Shown in pieces: positions 34,742 through 44,952 of a stretch of DNA of 45,937 nucleotides. Below the pieces are notes generated by a model that did not search any database, had not been told where the DNA came from, and saw only the letters and a program-made list of their open reading frames with translations. The DNA is taken from assembly GCA_016291665.1 (NCBI GenBank), contig JAEEYE010000017.1:1-45937 (forward strand), written 5' to 3'. Position 1 is the first letter of the stretch, and each line of letters begins with the position of its first letter. Origin of the DNA: Oxalobacter sp. (GTDB lineage: Bacteria; Pseudomonadota; Gammaproteobacteria; Burkholderiales; Burkholderiaceae_D). The translations under genes were made by a program, and so were the position numbers.

Positions 34742-35032
34742 ATGACAAAATCCGAATTGATCAACTCTCTAGCAAACAGCTACCAGCTGTATGCAAAAGA
34801 TGCTGAACTGACGGTTAAAACCATCCTGGAGACCATGGCTGAGGCCTTGGCGGATGGAAAACGCATAGAAATTCGGGGTTTTGGTAGTTTTGCACTGAGT
34901 GTTCGGCCTCCACGCGTTGGGCGTAATCCCCGCTCAGGTGAAAAGGTGATGGTTTCTGAAAAGCGGGTGCCACACTTTAAGCCTGGCAAGGAACTGCGTG
35001 AACGCGTTGATGCGAGCCTCGATTCAAGATAA
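34742..35032 (+). CDS. ihfB: Integration host factor subunit beta
   Basis: IHF-beta forms, with IHF-alpha, a sequence-specific DNA-bending heterodimer. The 96-residue protein starts TKSELINSL and has the HU-family signature [21 protein letters not shown], with the DNA-intercalating Pro in the beta arm, followed by [18 protein letters not shown] lies six bases before the ATG. The rpsA-ihfB pair is conserved across proteobacteria. A terminator follows. Confidence 0.96.
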   Translation: MTKSELINSLANSYQLYAKDAELTVKTILETMAEALADGKRIEIRGFGSFALSVRPPRVGRNPRSGEKVMVSEKRVPHFKPGKELRERVDASLDSR

Positions 35033-35059
35033 TCTGTTCTCTTCAGATTCAGCATAAAA

Positions 35060-35082
35060 GGGCACCTTCGGGTGCCCATTTT
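35060..35082 (+). terminator. Terminator after ihfB
   Basis: GGGCACC and GGTGCCC form a perfect 7-bp stem with a TTCG tetraloop, followed by A and four T. This is a stable intrinsic terminator. It separates ihfB from lapB. Confidence 0.85.
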
Positions 35083-35177
35083 CTTGCATGGGGCATTAAA
35101 ATACTTATTTTCCTGGTAATAATTGGGAAGGGTCGGGTTTATACCCGGAAGTTATAGTTTGTTGATGGCATCTTCTT

Positions 35178-36350
35178 ATGGAATTTGAAGTTTGGTGGCT
35201 GATTGGTGTCCCTATCTTTTTCGGTTTGGGATGGGTGGCTGCCCGAATTGATATCAGGCAACTGTTATCCGAATCGCGTAGCCTGCCGAAGGGGTATTTC
35301 AAAGGTCTGAATTTTCTATTGAATGAACAGCCAGACAAGGCAATTGATGCATTCATTGAAATCGTGAAGCTTGATCCTGAGACGGCAGAATTACACTTCG
35401 CATTAGGGAACTTGTTCCGTCGTCGTGGCGAGACAGAACGTGCCATTCGTATGCATCAAAACCTGCTTCTGCGTCCTGATTTACCGACCGAACAACAGAT
35501 GCAGGCAAGGTTCGAATTGGGACAGGATTACCTGAAGGCTGGGTTATTGGATCGGGCTGAAGATGTCTTCCAAGAGTTGACCGAGACGCCTTATTCCATG
35601 CGTGCGCGGCGTGCTTTACTGGAAATTTTCCAACGTGAGAAGGAATGGAAGCAGGCAATTGATGCGGCCGAAGCGTTGCAGGAAATGGGGGCGGGTAGTC
35701 GTAGCCGTCAGATTGCCCAATTTTATTGCGAAATTGCTGAAAGCCATCTGGCCATGACCCATCCTGAAAAAGCCTTGCCGCTTTTGGAAAAGGCTCTTGA
35801 GATTGATAGGATGTGTACCCGTGCAACCATACTGACTGGTGACGTTTACCGTGCAATGGGTGATGTTGAGAAAGCCTTGGATACATGGCGGCGTGTTCAG
35901 AATCAGAATGTGTTGCATACCGTGCTTATTGTCCGCCGCTTGATGGATGGGTATGAAGAAGTTGGCAGGTTGGAAGAAGGTATCGGTCTTTTACGTTCTT
36001 ATCTGACAGAAGTTTCTTCTATCGATATATTGGATGTTCTTGTTAAGGCGGTCTTAAAAGTGAAGGGAGCGGAAGAAGCAACGGCACTTGTTCGTGAAGA
36101 ATTGTGGAAAACCCCGACGCTTTTAGGTTTGGATCGACTTCTGGAAGCACAACTCTTGGTTGTGCCACCTGAGGTTCGTCAAGAAATTTCTAGTATCCGT
36201 ACATTGATTCAGCGCTATGCCCACAAACTCTCGCATTATAAGTGCCACCATTGTGGGTTTGAGGCAAGGCAGTTCTATTGGCAGTGCCCAGGATGCCATG
36301 AATGGGAATCCTATTCACCGAAACGTGTTGAAGAGGAAAATTTTGCCTAA
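35178..36350 (+). CDS. lapB: Lipopolysaccharide assembly protein LapB
   Basis: LapB (YciM) is an inner-membrane protein that controls LPS synthesis by regulating FtsH-dependent breakdown of LpxC. An N-terminal membrane anchor (about residues 5-22, WWLIGVPIFFGLGWVAA) is followed by RQLLSESRSLPKGYFKGLNFLLNEQPDKAI, several TPR repeats, and a C-terminal rubredoxin-like metal site CHHCG with CPGC (about 355-375). Its 390 residues are typical. The small partner lapA, usually between ihfB and lapB, is not present in the 145-base gap. No clear Shine-Dalgarno is visible. Confidence 0.95.
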   Translation: MEFEVWWLIGVPIFFGLGWVAARIDIRQLLSESRSLPKGYFKGLNFLLNEQPDKAIDAFIEIVKLDPETAELHFALGNLFRRRGETERAIRMHQNLLLRPDLPTEQQMQARFELGQDYLKAGLLDRAEDVFQELTETPYSMRARRALLEIFQREKEWKQAIDAAEALQEMGAGSRSRQIAQFYCEIAESHLAMTHPEKALPLLEKALEIDRMCTRATILTGDVYRAMGDVEKALDTWRRVQNQNVLHTVLIVRRLMDGYEEVGRLEEGIGLLRSYLTEVSSIDILDVLVKAVLKVKGAEEATALVREELWKTPTLLGLDRLLEAQLLVVPPEVRQEISSIRTLIQRYAHKLSHYKCHHCGFEARQFYWQCPGCHEWESYSPKRVEEENFA

Positions 36351-36393
36351 TAATCTAAGGCAGTAGGTCAGTTAATACTTTGGTTTTTACACC

Positions 36394-37317
36394 ATGCGCG
36401 AGAATAAAAAAGCACCTTATATTTTGATTGTTGGCGATGTTATGCTTGACCGTTACTGGTTCGGAGATGTGAACCGAATTTCTCCGGAAGCGCCGGTACC
36501 TGTTGTTTTGATTAACCGTAATGAAGAGCGTCTGGGCGGCGCAGCCAATGTTGCTCGTAATGTTGCTGCTTTGGGTGCTGAATGTAGCTTGATGGGTATT
36601 GTGGGTGATGATGAGCCAGGGCGAATGGTTGAGAGCCTTTTAAATGATGCCGGTATTGTGCCCCATCTACATGAGTCAAAAGATATTTCTACGATTGTGA
36701 AGTTGCGAGTCATTGGCAGGCAACAACAGCTTTTGCGGTTGGACTTTGAAAAGAGGCCTCCACAGGAAGCATTGGACAATGCCATGCAGCATTACCGTAA
36801 TCTGTTGGATTCCCATGACATCGTTGTTTTTTCCGACTATGGAAAAGGGGCACTCGACAATGTAGCTGAAATGATTGCTGTGGCTGCCAAAGCGGGAAAA
36901 ACTACCTTGGTTGATCCCAAGGGGGACGACTTCAAGAAATATAGGGGGGCAACCTTCCTGACTCCGAATAAGTCCGAATTGCGGCAGGTTGTTGGTAGTT
37001 GGCGTGATGAGGAAGAATTGGTGCAGAAAGCCCGTAACCTGCGCGCTGAGCTGGGTATTGAATGGCTTCTTCTCACTCGTTCAGAAGAAGGGATGTCGCT
37101 TTTTGGCGAGAAGGATACCATCCATATCCCAACGGTTGCCCGCGAGGTTTTCGATGTGTCAGGGGCAGGTGATACCGTCATTGCAACGTTGGCAACCATG
37201 CTGGGTTACGGGAAACCTGTTGCCGAGGCCATTGATATAGCTAACAGGGCTGCCGGTATTGTCGTTGGCAAGCTCGGCACGGCGACGGTTACCTCGCAAG
37301 AACTGTTTTCCGAATAG
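36394..37317 (+). CDS. hldA: D-glycero-beta-D-manno-heptose-7-phosphate kinase
   Basis: HldA phosphorylates heptose-7-phosphate at C1 on the way to ADP-heptose for the LPS core. It is a PfkB-family (ribokinase-like) kinase. It shows VGDVMLDRYWFGDVNRISPEAPVPV near the N terminus, RLGGAANVARNVAALG (about residues 47-62), FSDYGKGAL and the catalytic FDVSGAGDTVIATLA (about 250-264). At 307 residues it covers only the kinase half of E. coli HldE, so the adenylyltransferase must be a separate gene elsewhere. It follows lapB by 43 bases, linking two LPS functions. Its stop codon abuts that of the convergent uvrD with no bases between. Confidence 0.93.
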   Translation: MRENKKAPYILIVGDVMLDRYWFGDVNRISPEAPVPVVLINRNEERLGGAANVARNVAALGAECSLMGIVGDDEPGRMVESLLNDAGIVPHLHESKDISTIVKLRVIGRQQQLLRLDFEKRPPQEALDNAMQHYRNLLDSHDIVVFSDYGKGALDNVAEMIAVAAKAGKTTLVDPKGDDFKKYRGATFLTPNKSELRQVVGSWRDEEELVQKARNLRAELGIEWLLLTRSEEGMSLFGEKDTIHIPTVAREVFDVSGAGDTVIATLATMLGYGKPVAEAIDIANRAAGIVVGKLGTATVTSQELFSE

Positions 37318-39561
37318 TTAAAGTCGTTCCAGCTTGGCTATCGTAAGGTCAAGGTGTTTCATTCCCACAGAACCGAAATTAACGAAGGCTCTGTCACCTG
37401 ATTCGAGCCTGATGATGACACCTTCGCCGAATTTCTTGTGGTAGACAGATTGCCCCGCGCGCCACTTGTGGTGTGTTGCGCTTGTTTGGGGTTTGGAGGA
37501 GGGGATATTTCCCCATTCTGCTTCATCGATATAGGATGCCTTTTTCTGCTTGAACATCAGTTTCGTGTTTTCTTCTGGCAGTTCGTCAATGAAGCTTGAA
37601 TGTTTGTTGTAATTGGCATGGCCATACAGCATCCTGTATTCAGCGCAACTGAGGTAAAGTTTCTTTTTGGCGCGTGTCAAGGCGACATACATCAAACGGC
37701 GTTCCTCTTCGAGTCCTTTTTTGTCGTGGGAACTGTTTTCATGCGGGAAAAGCCCTTCTTCCAGTCCTGTAATGAAAACGGCCTCAAATTCTAGTCCTTT
37801 TGCCGCGTGGACGGTCATTAGCTGGACGGCATCAGTGTTTTCATCTGCCTGTGCGTCCCCGGCTTCTAGGGAAGCGTGTGAAAGGAAGGCAGAAAGTGGT
37901 GACATATTGACAGGGTGATTGTCATTAGCATCGATGATGTTTGGTGAACTTGCAATTACATCATTTGAAGCGTTGGTATTGACGGACAGGCTACTCGTTT
38001 GAGCATATTGTTCAAAGTCATATCCTTCTTCTATCAGGAATTGGGCGGCGGCAGAAATCAATTGTTCTAGGTTTTCAAGCCGTTCTGCACCTTCTTTTTC
38101 CTTTTGATAATACATTTCGAGGCCACTAGACTCGATGATGGACGTAATCAGATCAGGAAGGTTCTTGTTGAATGTCGAAGCGGTACCTTGATCAATGATG
38201 CGTGCAAAGGCTTCAAGAGCTGATCTTGATCTGCCGTTCATCAACGGGATAGCGTCATAGAGTGAGCAGTTGTTGGCCTTAGCTAGGTCATCCAACTGTT
38301 CAAGAGTACGTGTACCGATGCCCCTGGGTGGGAAGTTGGCGACGCGCATGAATGCGGCATTGTTGTTTGGGTTGCTGATGAGTTGCAGGTAGGCGATGGC
38401 ATGCTTGATTTCTGCGCGTTCAAAGAAACGCAGTCCCCCATAAACACGGTAAGGGATTTTTTTGTTGATGAAGCTGTGTTCTAGGACGCGTGACTGGGCA
38501 TTGGAACGGTATAGGACAGCCATTTCGCGGTAGGGGATGCCTTCTGCTTTCAAGTGTTGGACTTCCTGACAGACCCAGTCTGCTTCATTGGTGTCAGAAG
38601 GGAGTTTAAGGATGCGCACCGGTTCCCCTTGTCCGGCATCAGTACGCAGGTTTTTCCCAAGACGCTTTTGGTTGTGGGCAATCAATGCGTTGGCCGCATC
38701 CAAGATGTTGCCTTTTGAGCGGTAGTTCTGTTCAAGGCAGATGAAATTCTTCACCTTGAAGTCTGTCCGGAATGCCAGCATGTTTTCGACATTCGCTCCC
38801 CTGAAAGCATAGATGCTTTGGTCGTCGTCGCCGACGGCGAATATGGCGGTATCCTTGCCAGCCAAAAGTTTCAGCCAGCGGTACTGCATATCGTTGGTGT
38901 CTTGGAATTCATCAACGAGGATATGCCGGAAGCGCGATTGGTAATGCTCGCGCAAGGGTTGGTTGCGTTCGAGTAATTCACAGCAACGTAGCAGCAGTTC
39001 AGCAAAGTCGACGACGCCTTCCCGCTGGCACTGGCTTTCGTAGATTTCGTAAATCCGGGCTAACTCCTGTTCATGGTGGTCACGAGGGCGGACGTCACCT
39101 GCCCGTAACCCTTTTTCCTTTTGGCTATTTATGTAGTGTGCAACAGACTGGGGTTTATACCAGTCGCCGCTGAGATTGGCTACCTTCAGGATGCGTTTGA
39201 CGGCTGAGAGTTGGTCCTGTGCATCTAGGATGTTGAAGGATTGTGGGAGTGCCGCATCTTTCCAGTGTAACCGAAGGATTCGGTTGCATAGCCCATGGAA
39301 CGTGCCGACCCACATACCCCGGAGGTTGTCAGAGAGCATGGTACCAAGGCGGGCGAGCATTTCCTTGGCGGCCTTGTTTGTAAAGGTTACGGCAAGGATG
39401 CTGTAGGATGAAACCTGGCCGGTTTTCAGGAGCCAGGCAATCCGGGTGGTCAAGACACGGGTTTTGCCAGACCCGGCGCCAGCCAGTATGAGTGCTGATT
39501 GGGCGGGTAATGTCACAGCGGCGAGCTGCTCGGTGTTAAGGTTGTTCAGTAAGTGATCCAT
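37318..39561 (-). CDS. uvrD: DNA helicase II UvrD
   Basis: UvrD is a 3'-to-5' superfamily 1 helicase acting in nucleotide excision and mismatch repair. Motif I is ILAGAGSGKTRVL (about residues 23-35), Ia is VTFTNKAAKEM, II is ILVDEFQDTND, III is GDDDQSIYAFRGA, IV is LEQNYRS, V is LMTVHAAKGLEF and VI is EEERRLMYVALTRAKKKL. The C-terminal segment ending VNFGSVGMKHLDLTIAKL is a Tudor-like RNA polymerase-binding region typical of UvrD/PcrA. At 747 residues it has normal length. I use ATG 39561, which matches the E. coli N terminus; ATG 39579 is also in frame. No LexA-type box was found upstream. Confidence 0.95.
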   Translation of the reverse strand: MDHLLNNLNTEQLAAVTLPAQSALILAGAGSGKTRVLTTRIAWLLKTGQVSSYSILAVTFTNKAAKEMLARLGTMLSDNLRGMWVGTFHGLCNRILRLHWKDAALPQSFNILDAQDQLSAVKRILKVANLSGDWYKPQSVAHYINSQKEKGLRAGDVRPRDHHEQELARIYEIYESQCQREGVVDFAELLLRCCELLERNQPLREHYQSRFRHILVDEFQDTNDMQYRWLKLLAGKDTAIFAVGDDDQSIYAFRGANVENMLAFRTDFKVKNFICLEQNYRSKGNILDAANALIAHNQKRLGKNLRTDAGQGEPVRILKLPSDTNEADWVCQEVQHLKAEGIPYREMAVLYRSNAQSRVLEHSFINKKIPYRVYGGLRFFERAEIKHAIAYLQLISNPNNNAAFMRVANFPPRGIGTRTLEQLDDLAKANNCSLYDAIPLMNGRSRSALEAFARIIDQGTASTFNKNLPDLITSIIESSGLEMYYQKEKEGAERLENLEQLISAAAQFLIEEGYDFEQYAQTSSLSVNTNASNDVIASSPNIIDANDNHPVNMSPLSAFLSHASLEAGDAQADENTDAVQLMTVHAAKGLEFEAVFITGLEEGLFPHENSSHDKKGLEEERRLMYVALTRAKKKLYLSCAEYRMLYGHANYNKHSSFIDELPEENTKLMFKQKKASYIDEAEWGNIPSSKPQTSATHHKWRAGQSVYHKKFGEGVIIRLESGDRAFVNFGSVGMKHLDLTIAKLERL

Positions 39562-39698
39562 CAGGGCATTATCCAACATCAGGGCAGGCTTTGTCTTGGG
39601 TTTTTGAGGGTGAAAGCGTGCGTCCTTTTCTCTTACTCAGAAGCAGGATGTTGCAGTTTTGGTGAAAAGCTATGCTTCGGTGAGTTGCGAATAGGACT

Positions 39699-39717
39699 AA
39701 TAATGATAATGATTCTT
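39699..39717 (+). promoter_or_regulatory. Fur box upstream of feoA
   Basis: By eye, 15 of 19 positions match the Fur consensus (GATAATGATAATCATTATC), including an unbroken ATAATGATAAT core. It overlaps the -35 region of the predicted feoA promoter, so iron-loaded Fur would block transcription. Confidence 0.8.
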
Positions 39718-39741
39718 GTTTTTCAGACTAGATGCTAGAAT
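39713..39741 (+). promoter_or_regulatory. Predicted feo operon promoter
   Basis: TTCTTG (39713-39718) is followed after 17 bases by TAGAAT (39736-39741), with TG one base upstream, giving an extended -10. The -35 overlaps the Fur box. The leader would be about 100 bases long. Confidence 0.5.
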
Positions 39742-39845
39742 TTCAACTTCCTTAACTTTTTGAAGTGCCGTTACGTGATTACCAGCGATATTGAGATTGG
39801 TATGCGAATTGGCATTGCCCATAAATTTTCAATTAGGAATTTTCG

Positions 39846-40067
39846 ATGTTGCCATTGATGCTTGCGGAAAAAGGGAGCCCTTTGCGGATTGGGCGGATCA
39901 CTGGCAAGGAAGAAACAAGGCGTTTTCTGGAAAAACTTGGCTTTTCTATAGGTGAAGAGATTACCGTTGTAAGTGATATGAATGGTAGCCTGATTGTTAA
40001 AGTGAAAGATTCTCGTATTGCCCTTGGACGTGATGTGACCGGACATATTTTGGTTTCGAAAGCATAA
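39846..40067 (+). CDS. feoA: Ferrous iron transport protein FeoA
   Basis: FeoA is a small SH3-like cytoplasmic protein that supports the FeoB ferrous iron channel. The 73-residue protein shows RIGRITGKEETRRFLEKLGF, the GEEITVVSDMNGSLIVKV strand region and ALGRDVTGHILV at the end, as in the family. AGGA is eight bases before the ATG. It is the first gene of a Fur-regulated operon and lies 83 bases before feoB. Confidence 0.93.
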   Translation: MLPLMLAEKGSPLRIGRITGKEETRRFLEKLGFSIGEEITVVSDMNGSLIVKVKDSRIALGRDVTGHILVSKA

Positions 40068-40150
40068 TGGACGAGAGTGCTTATATACGTTGCCATGAGT
40101 TTAATTGAAGAAATTCTGGTTTCCGGCTGACTTTATTGTTGAGGTAAAGC

Positions 40151-42301
40151 ATGAGTATCCGCATTGCGCTCGCAGGGAACCCCAATTGTGGCAAGACAAC
40201 ACTTTTTAATGCATTGACCGGCTCACGTCAGACAGTCGGGAATTGGCCTGGGGTGACAGTTGAGAAAAAGGAAGGGCACCTGAGAGGTTATCCTGATGTC
40301 GAAGTCGTTGACCTGCCAGGTATTTATTCCCTGTCCCCTTATTCTCCAGAGGAAGTCGTTGCGCGGACTTATTTGGTCGAGGAGAAGCCGGAAGTTATCC
40401 TTAATATCGTGGATGGTACCAATCTTGAGCGTAACCTGTACTTAACAACGCAGCTCATCGAGTTGGGGTTACCGACGGTGGTTGCCATCAACATGCTTGA
40501 CCTGTTGCAGAAAAGTGGAGATGTCTTAGATACCGGAACCCTTTCTGCAAAGTTGGGGTGTCCTGTAGTGGCTATTTCTGCCTTGGAGAAAACGGGTATC
40601 GATGAAGCAGTGGGGCTGGCTTTGCAGACGTCGGGCGTTCCTCCTAAAGGGTTACGTCACCATTATAGTGGTGCTTTAGAGCATGCATTGGCGCATATTG
40701 AAGAAGCAGTATTGCATGACGAACCAGAGAATATCCAGCATTGGTATGCCATCCGGCTGTTTGAGCGTGATAGTAAGATTGCTGAAAAGCTTGGTTTGAC
40801 TTCTGAACAGGTCGACCATATCGAGAAAGACATCGTCGCTTGTGAGGAGGAGTTGGACAACGACAGTGAAAGCATTATGTCTTTTGAGCGTTATGAGTGG
40901 GTTGGTCGTTTGGTATCGTCTAGCTTGCATGCTGCTCCTAGACAGCTTTCCATATCAGATAAGATAGACCAGATTGTTACGAACCGTTTCTTGGCGTTGC
41001 CTATCTTTATCTTGGTAATAACGGGTGTTTATTATCTAGCGATGCATTCGTTGGGCGCTTTTATTACCGATTGGGTCAATGATGTTTTCTTCGGCAAGAT
41101 GGTGCCTGATGCAGTTAGCGGTTGGCTGGAGGCTCTGGAGGTTGATGAATGGTTGTCCAACCTGATCTTAGATGGCATTGTGGCTGGCGTTGGCGCTGTT
41201 TTAGGATTCGTACCCCAGATTTTCCTGCTTTTTGCCATGCTGGGTATTGTCGAGTCCTGTGGCTATATGGCACGTGTTGCGTTCATTCTTGACCAAGTTT
41301 TCCACCGCATTGGCCTATCAGGGAAATCGTTTATACCGATCCTGATTGGGACGGGGTGTGGTGTACCAGGCATCATGGCATCAAGGACTATTGAGAACGA
41401 AGCAGACCGCCGTATGACTGTCATTACCACGACATTTATTCCGTGCAGTGCAAAGTTGCCGATTATTGCTATGTTTGCGGGAGCCATCTTTCATGAGGCT
41501 TGGTGGGTGGCTCCAGCAGCTTATTTCACGGGGATTGCAGCCATTGTCATATCGGGCGTTATTCTGAAAAAGACACGGTTGTTTGCTAGTGATCCTGCAC
41601 CGTTTGTTATGGAACTCCCTCCCTACCGGTGGCCTCGAGCAGGAGCTCTCTTTAGGTCGACTTGGGAAAGGGGGTTCAGTTTCATCAAGAAAGCCGGGAC
41701 AATCATCTTACTGTCCACTATCCTCATTTGGTTTGTATCGTCTTATGGATGGTCAGAGGGTGGTTTGGGTATGGTCGAAAATATGGAGGACAGTCTTTTA
41801 GCCAGTGTTGGCAATGCGGTGAAATATCTGTTTGTTCCATTGGGTTGGGGAGATTGGAAGGCCGTTGTGGCGACCATTACAGGACTGATTGCCAAGGAAA
41901 ACTTGGTTGGTACCTTTGGTGTTCTATATGGTGTTGGGGAAGTTGAAGAAACTGGTAAAGAAATCTGGGCACAGCTTGGTGCAAGTTATACAGGGCTGTC
42001 AGCATGGTCGATTCTGGTATTCAATCTGCTGTGTGCACCGTGCTTTGCGGCTATGGGGGCTATCCGCCGTGAAATGGAGAATTGGAAGTGGTTCTTGTTT
42101 GCCATTGGTTATCAGAGTGTTTTTGCGTGGTGCGTTGCTTTGTGTTTCTATCAATTGGGTATGTGGGTTACAGCAGGTGTTTTCGGGATATGGACGGCAA
42201 TTGCTCTAGCGCTGGTTGCCCTAGGCGTATACATGCTCTTTCGTAAAGGTTATACCGTGCGTATCGAGAATATGGTTAATGGTGAAAATGCCGTCGGCTA
42301 G
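40151..42301 (+). CDS. feoB: Ferrous iron transporter FeoB
   Basis: FeoB is the inner-membrane Fe(II) transporter with an N-terminal G-protein-like domain. G1 is AGNPNCGKTTLFNALTG (about residues 8-24), G3 is DLPGIYS and G4 lies in the NMLDLL region. A GDI-like helical domain precedes the membrane part. That part has two Gate motifs with conserved Cys (GTGCGVPGIMASR and FIPCSAKLPI) and the ESCGYMARVAF segment. At 716 residues it is a shorter FeoB than that of E. coli (773). GAGGTAAAGC precedes the ATG. It is followed by the Cys-rich gene after 15 bases. Confidence 0.97.
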   Translation: MSIRIALAGNPNCGKTTLFNALTGSRQTVGNWPGVTVEKKEGHLRGYPDVEVVDLPGIYSLSPYSPEEVVARTYLVEEKPEVILNIVDGTNLERNLYLTTQLIELGLPTVVAINMLDLLQKSGDVLDTGTLSAKLGCPVVAISALEKTGIDEAVGLALQTSGVPPKGLRHHYSGALEHALAHIEEAVLHDEPENIQHWYAIRLFERDSKIAEKLGLTSEQVDHIEKDIVACEEELDNDSESIMSFERYEWVGRLVSSSLHAAPRQLSISDKIDQIVTNRFLALPIFILVITGVYYLAMHSLGAFITDWVNDVFFGKMVPDAVSGWLEALEVDEWLSNLILDGIVAGVGAVLGFVPQIFLLFAMLGIVESCGYMARVAFILDQVFHRIGLSGKSFIPILIGTGCGVPGIMASRTIENEADRRMTVITTTFIPCSAKLPIIAMFAGAIFHEAWWVAPAAYFTGIAAIVISGVILKKTRLFASDPAPFVMELPPYRWPRAGALFRSTWERGFSFIKKAGTIILLSTILIWFVSSYGWSEGGLGMVENMEDSLLASVGNAVKYLFVPLGWGDWKAVVATITGLIAKENLVGTFGVLYGVGEVEETGKEIWAQLGASYTGLSAWSILVFNLLCAPCFAAMGAIRREMENWKWFLFAIGYQSVFAWCVALCFYQLGMWVTAGVFGIWTAIALALVALGVYMLFRKGYTVRIENMVNGENAVG

Positions 42302-42316
42302 GAAGTAAGGGTTTTT

Positions 42317-42532
42317 ATGGGAACTTTTTTTGTCGGGATGGTATTGGTCATTGTTGTTGGCTTAATCATCTTTCATTTAGTGCGTCGGTATCGGCAAGGA
42401 AGGCCCGTTCTCTGTGATGCGGTTGAGTGTCGTACTTGTGGATCGCAAGCTGCCTGTCAATCAAAGCACTGTACTATCAATGCTGGTGTCGAGGAAGAAA
42501 AGCCAGTTCGCATCGTCAAACGTATTCCATGA
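42317..42532 (+). CDS. FeoB-associated Cys-rich membrane protein
   Basis: This 71-residue protein has one N-terminal membrane helix (about residues 4-22). It is followed by a cytoplasmic Cys-rich segment, CDAVECRTCGSQAACQSKHC, with five Cys in about 20 residues. It matches the small proteins found after feoB in many bacteria (FeoB-associated Cys-rich family), in the place that FeoC takes in enterobacteria. A metal-binding or regulatory role with FeoB is inferred from position. Confidence 0.85.
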   Translation: MGTFFVGMVLVIVVGLIIFHLVRRYRQGRPVLCDAVECRTCGSQAACQSKHCTINAGVEEEKPVRIVKRIP

Positions 42533-42633
42533 TGTTGTATGAGGGAATTCGATTAATCGTAAATCGTTTTCGCTGTTACGGATGGATGAACAGTCTTCTT
42601 TTTCTCTCTGAAAAATTATTTTTTTTTGCTACC

Positions 42634-42663
42634 CTTGAAATTCATAAAACCCGCCCATATACT
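42634..42663 (+). promoter_or_regulatory. Overlapping sigma32 and sigma70 promoters of groES-groEL
   Basis: CTTGAAA (42634-42640), 13 bases, then CCCATATA (42654-42661) fits the heat-shock sigma32 consensus. The same TTGAAA is also 17 bases from TATACT (42658-42663), a good sigma70 promoter. The two promoters thus share a -35 and overlap at the -10, and both would start inside the CIRCE element. Confidence 0.75.
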
Positions 42664-42689
42664 TAGCACTCGTTAAGGGAGAGTGCTAA
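42663..42689 (+). promoter_or_regulatory. CIRCE operator
   Basis: TTAGCACTC, nine bases, GAGTGCTAA matches the CIRCE consensus perfectly. It is the binding site of the HrcA repressor. It covers the predicted start of the groE transcript, so HrcA control is added to sigma32 control. hrcA is not in the window. Confidence 0.96.
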
Positions 42690-42787
42690 CAGCAGTCTCT
42701 GTTCTTACCCGATTCAGCAAGGAAAAAGTTCTTTCCTGGCAATGTTTTTGGGTGGATTGATTAAATAGATTTATATAGGAAATTGTT

Positions 42788-43078
42788 ATGAAACTTCGTC
42801 CTTTGCAAGACCGTATCATCATCAAACGCGTTGAACAGACCACAACAACGGCTTCTGGCTTGATCATTCCAGATGCAGCAGCAGAAAAACCTGACCAGGG
42901 TGAAGTTCTGGCTGTTGGCAATGGTAAGGTTCTGGAAGACGGCAAGGTTCTGCCACTTGATGTCAAGGTTGGTGATTATGTCCTGTTTGGCAAATATTCT
43001 GGCCAGGCTGTAAAGGTTGATGGCGAAGAACTGCTCGTCATGCGTGAATCCGACGTTATGGCCATCATCGAACAGTAA
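42788..43078 (+). CDS. groES: Co-chaperonin GroES
   Basis: GroES is the heptameric lid of the GroEL folding chamber. The 96-residue protein starts [18 protein letters not shown]. The mobile loop follows ([17 protein letters not shown], about residues 18-34), then [10 protein letters not shown] and the C-terminal [20 protein letters not shown] with [18 protein letters not shown] lies before the ATG. groEL follows after 60 bases in the same operon. Confidence 0.98.
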   Translation: MKLRPLQDRIIIKRVEQTTTTASGLIIPDAAAEKPDQGEVLAVGNGKVLEDGKVLPLDVKVGDYVLFGKYSGQAVKVDGEELLVMRESDVMAIIEQ

Positions 43079-43129
43079 TCCACTGTTTGGCATGTTATTT
43101 AAGGTATATCCACCATATAGAATATTTAG

Positions 43130-44785
<1,656 letters not shown>

Positions 44786-44822
44786 TCATCACTGCCGGGA
44801 ATGTTTCCCGCCAAAAATCAAA

Positions 44823-44856
44823 AGGCCTGCAGTTTTTACGCTGTGGGTCTTTTTTT
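44823..44856 (+). terminator. Terminator after groEL
   Basis: AGGCCTGCAG pairs with CTGTGGGTCT (10 bp with three G-U pairs) around an 8-base loop, followed by six more T, making a run of seven. A second small hairpin, CGGGAA/TTCCCG (44796-44810), lies just upstream. Confidence 0.85.
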
Positions 44857-44952
44857 GCCTGTTTCTTCGTAGCAATGCATCTGCTAGAACTAGGGTTCTT
44901 GTTACGCATTCGGCTAAAATTGAACCCGTTGCCAAGATAAAGCTGTTTTGCC

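Noticed and set aside
37315-37320. Stop codons of hldA and uvrD are back to back with no spacing.
   Set aside because: It is unusual packing but only reflects high coding density; no functional signal is visible.
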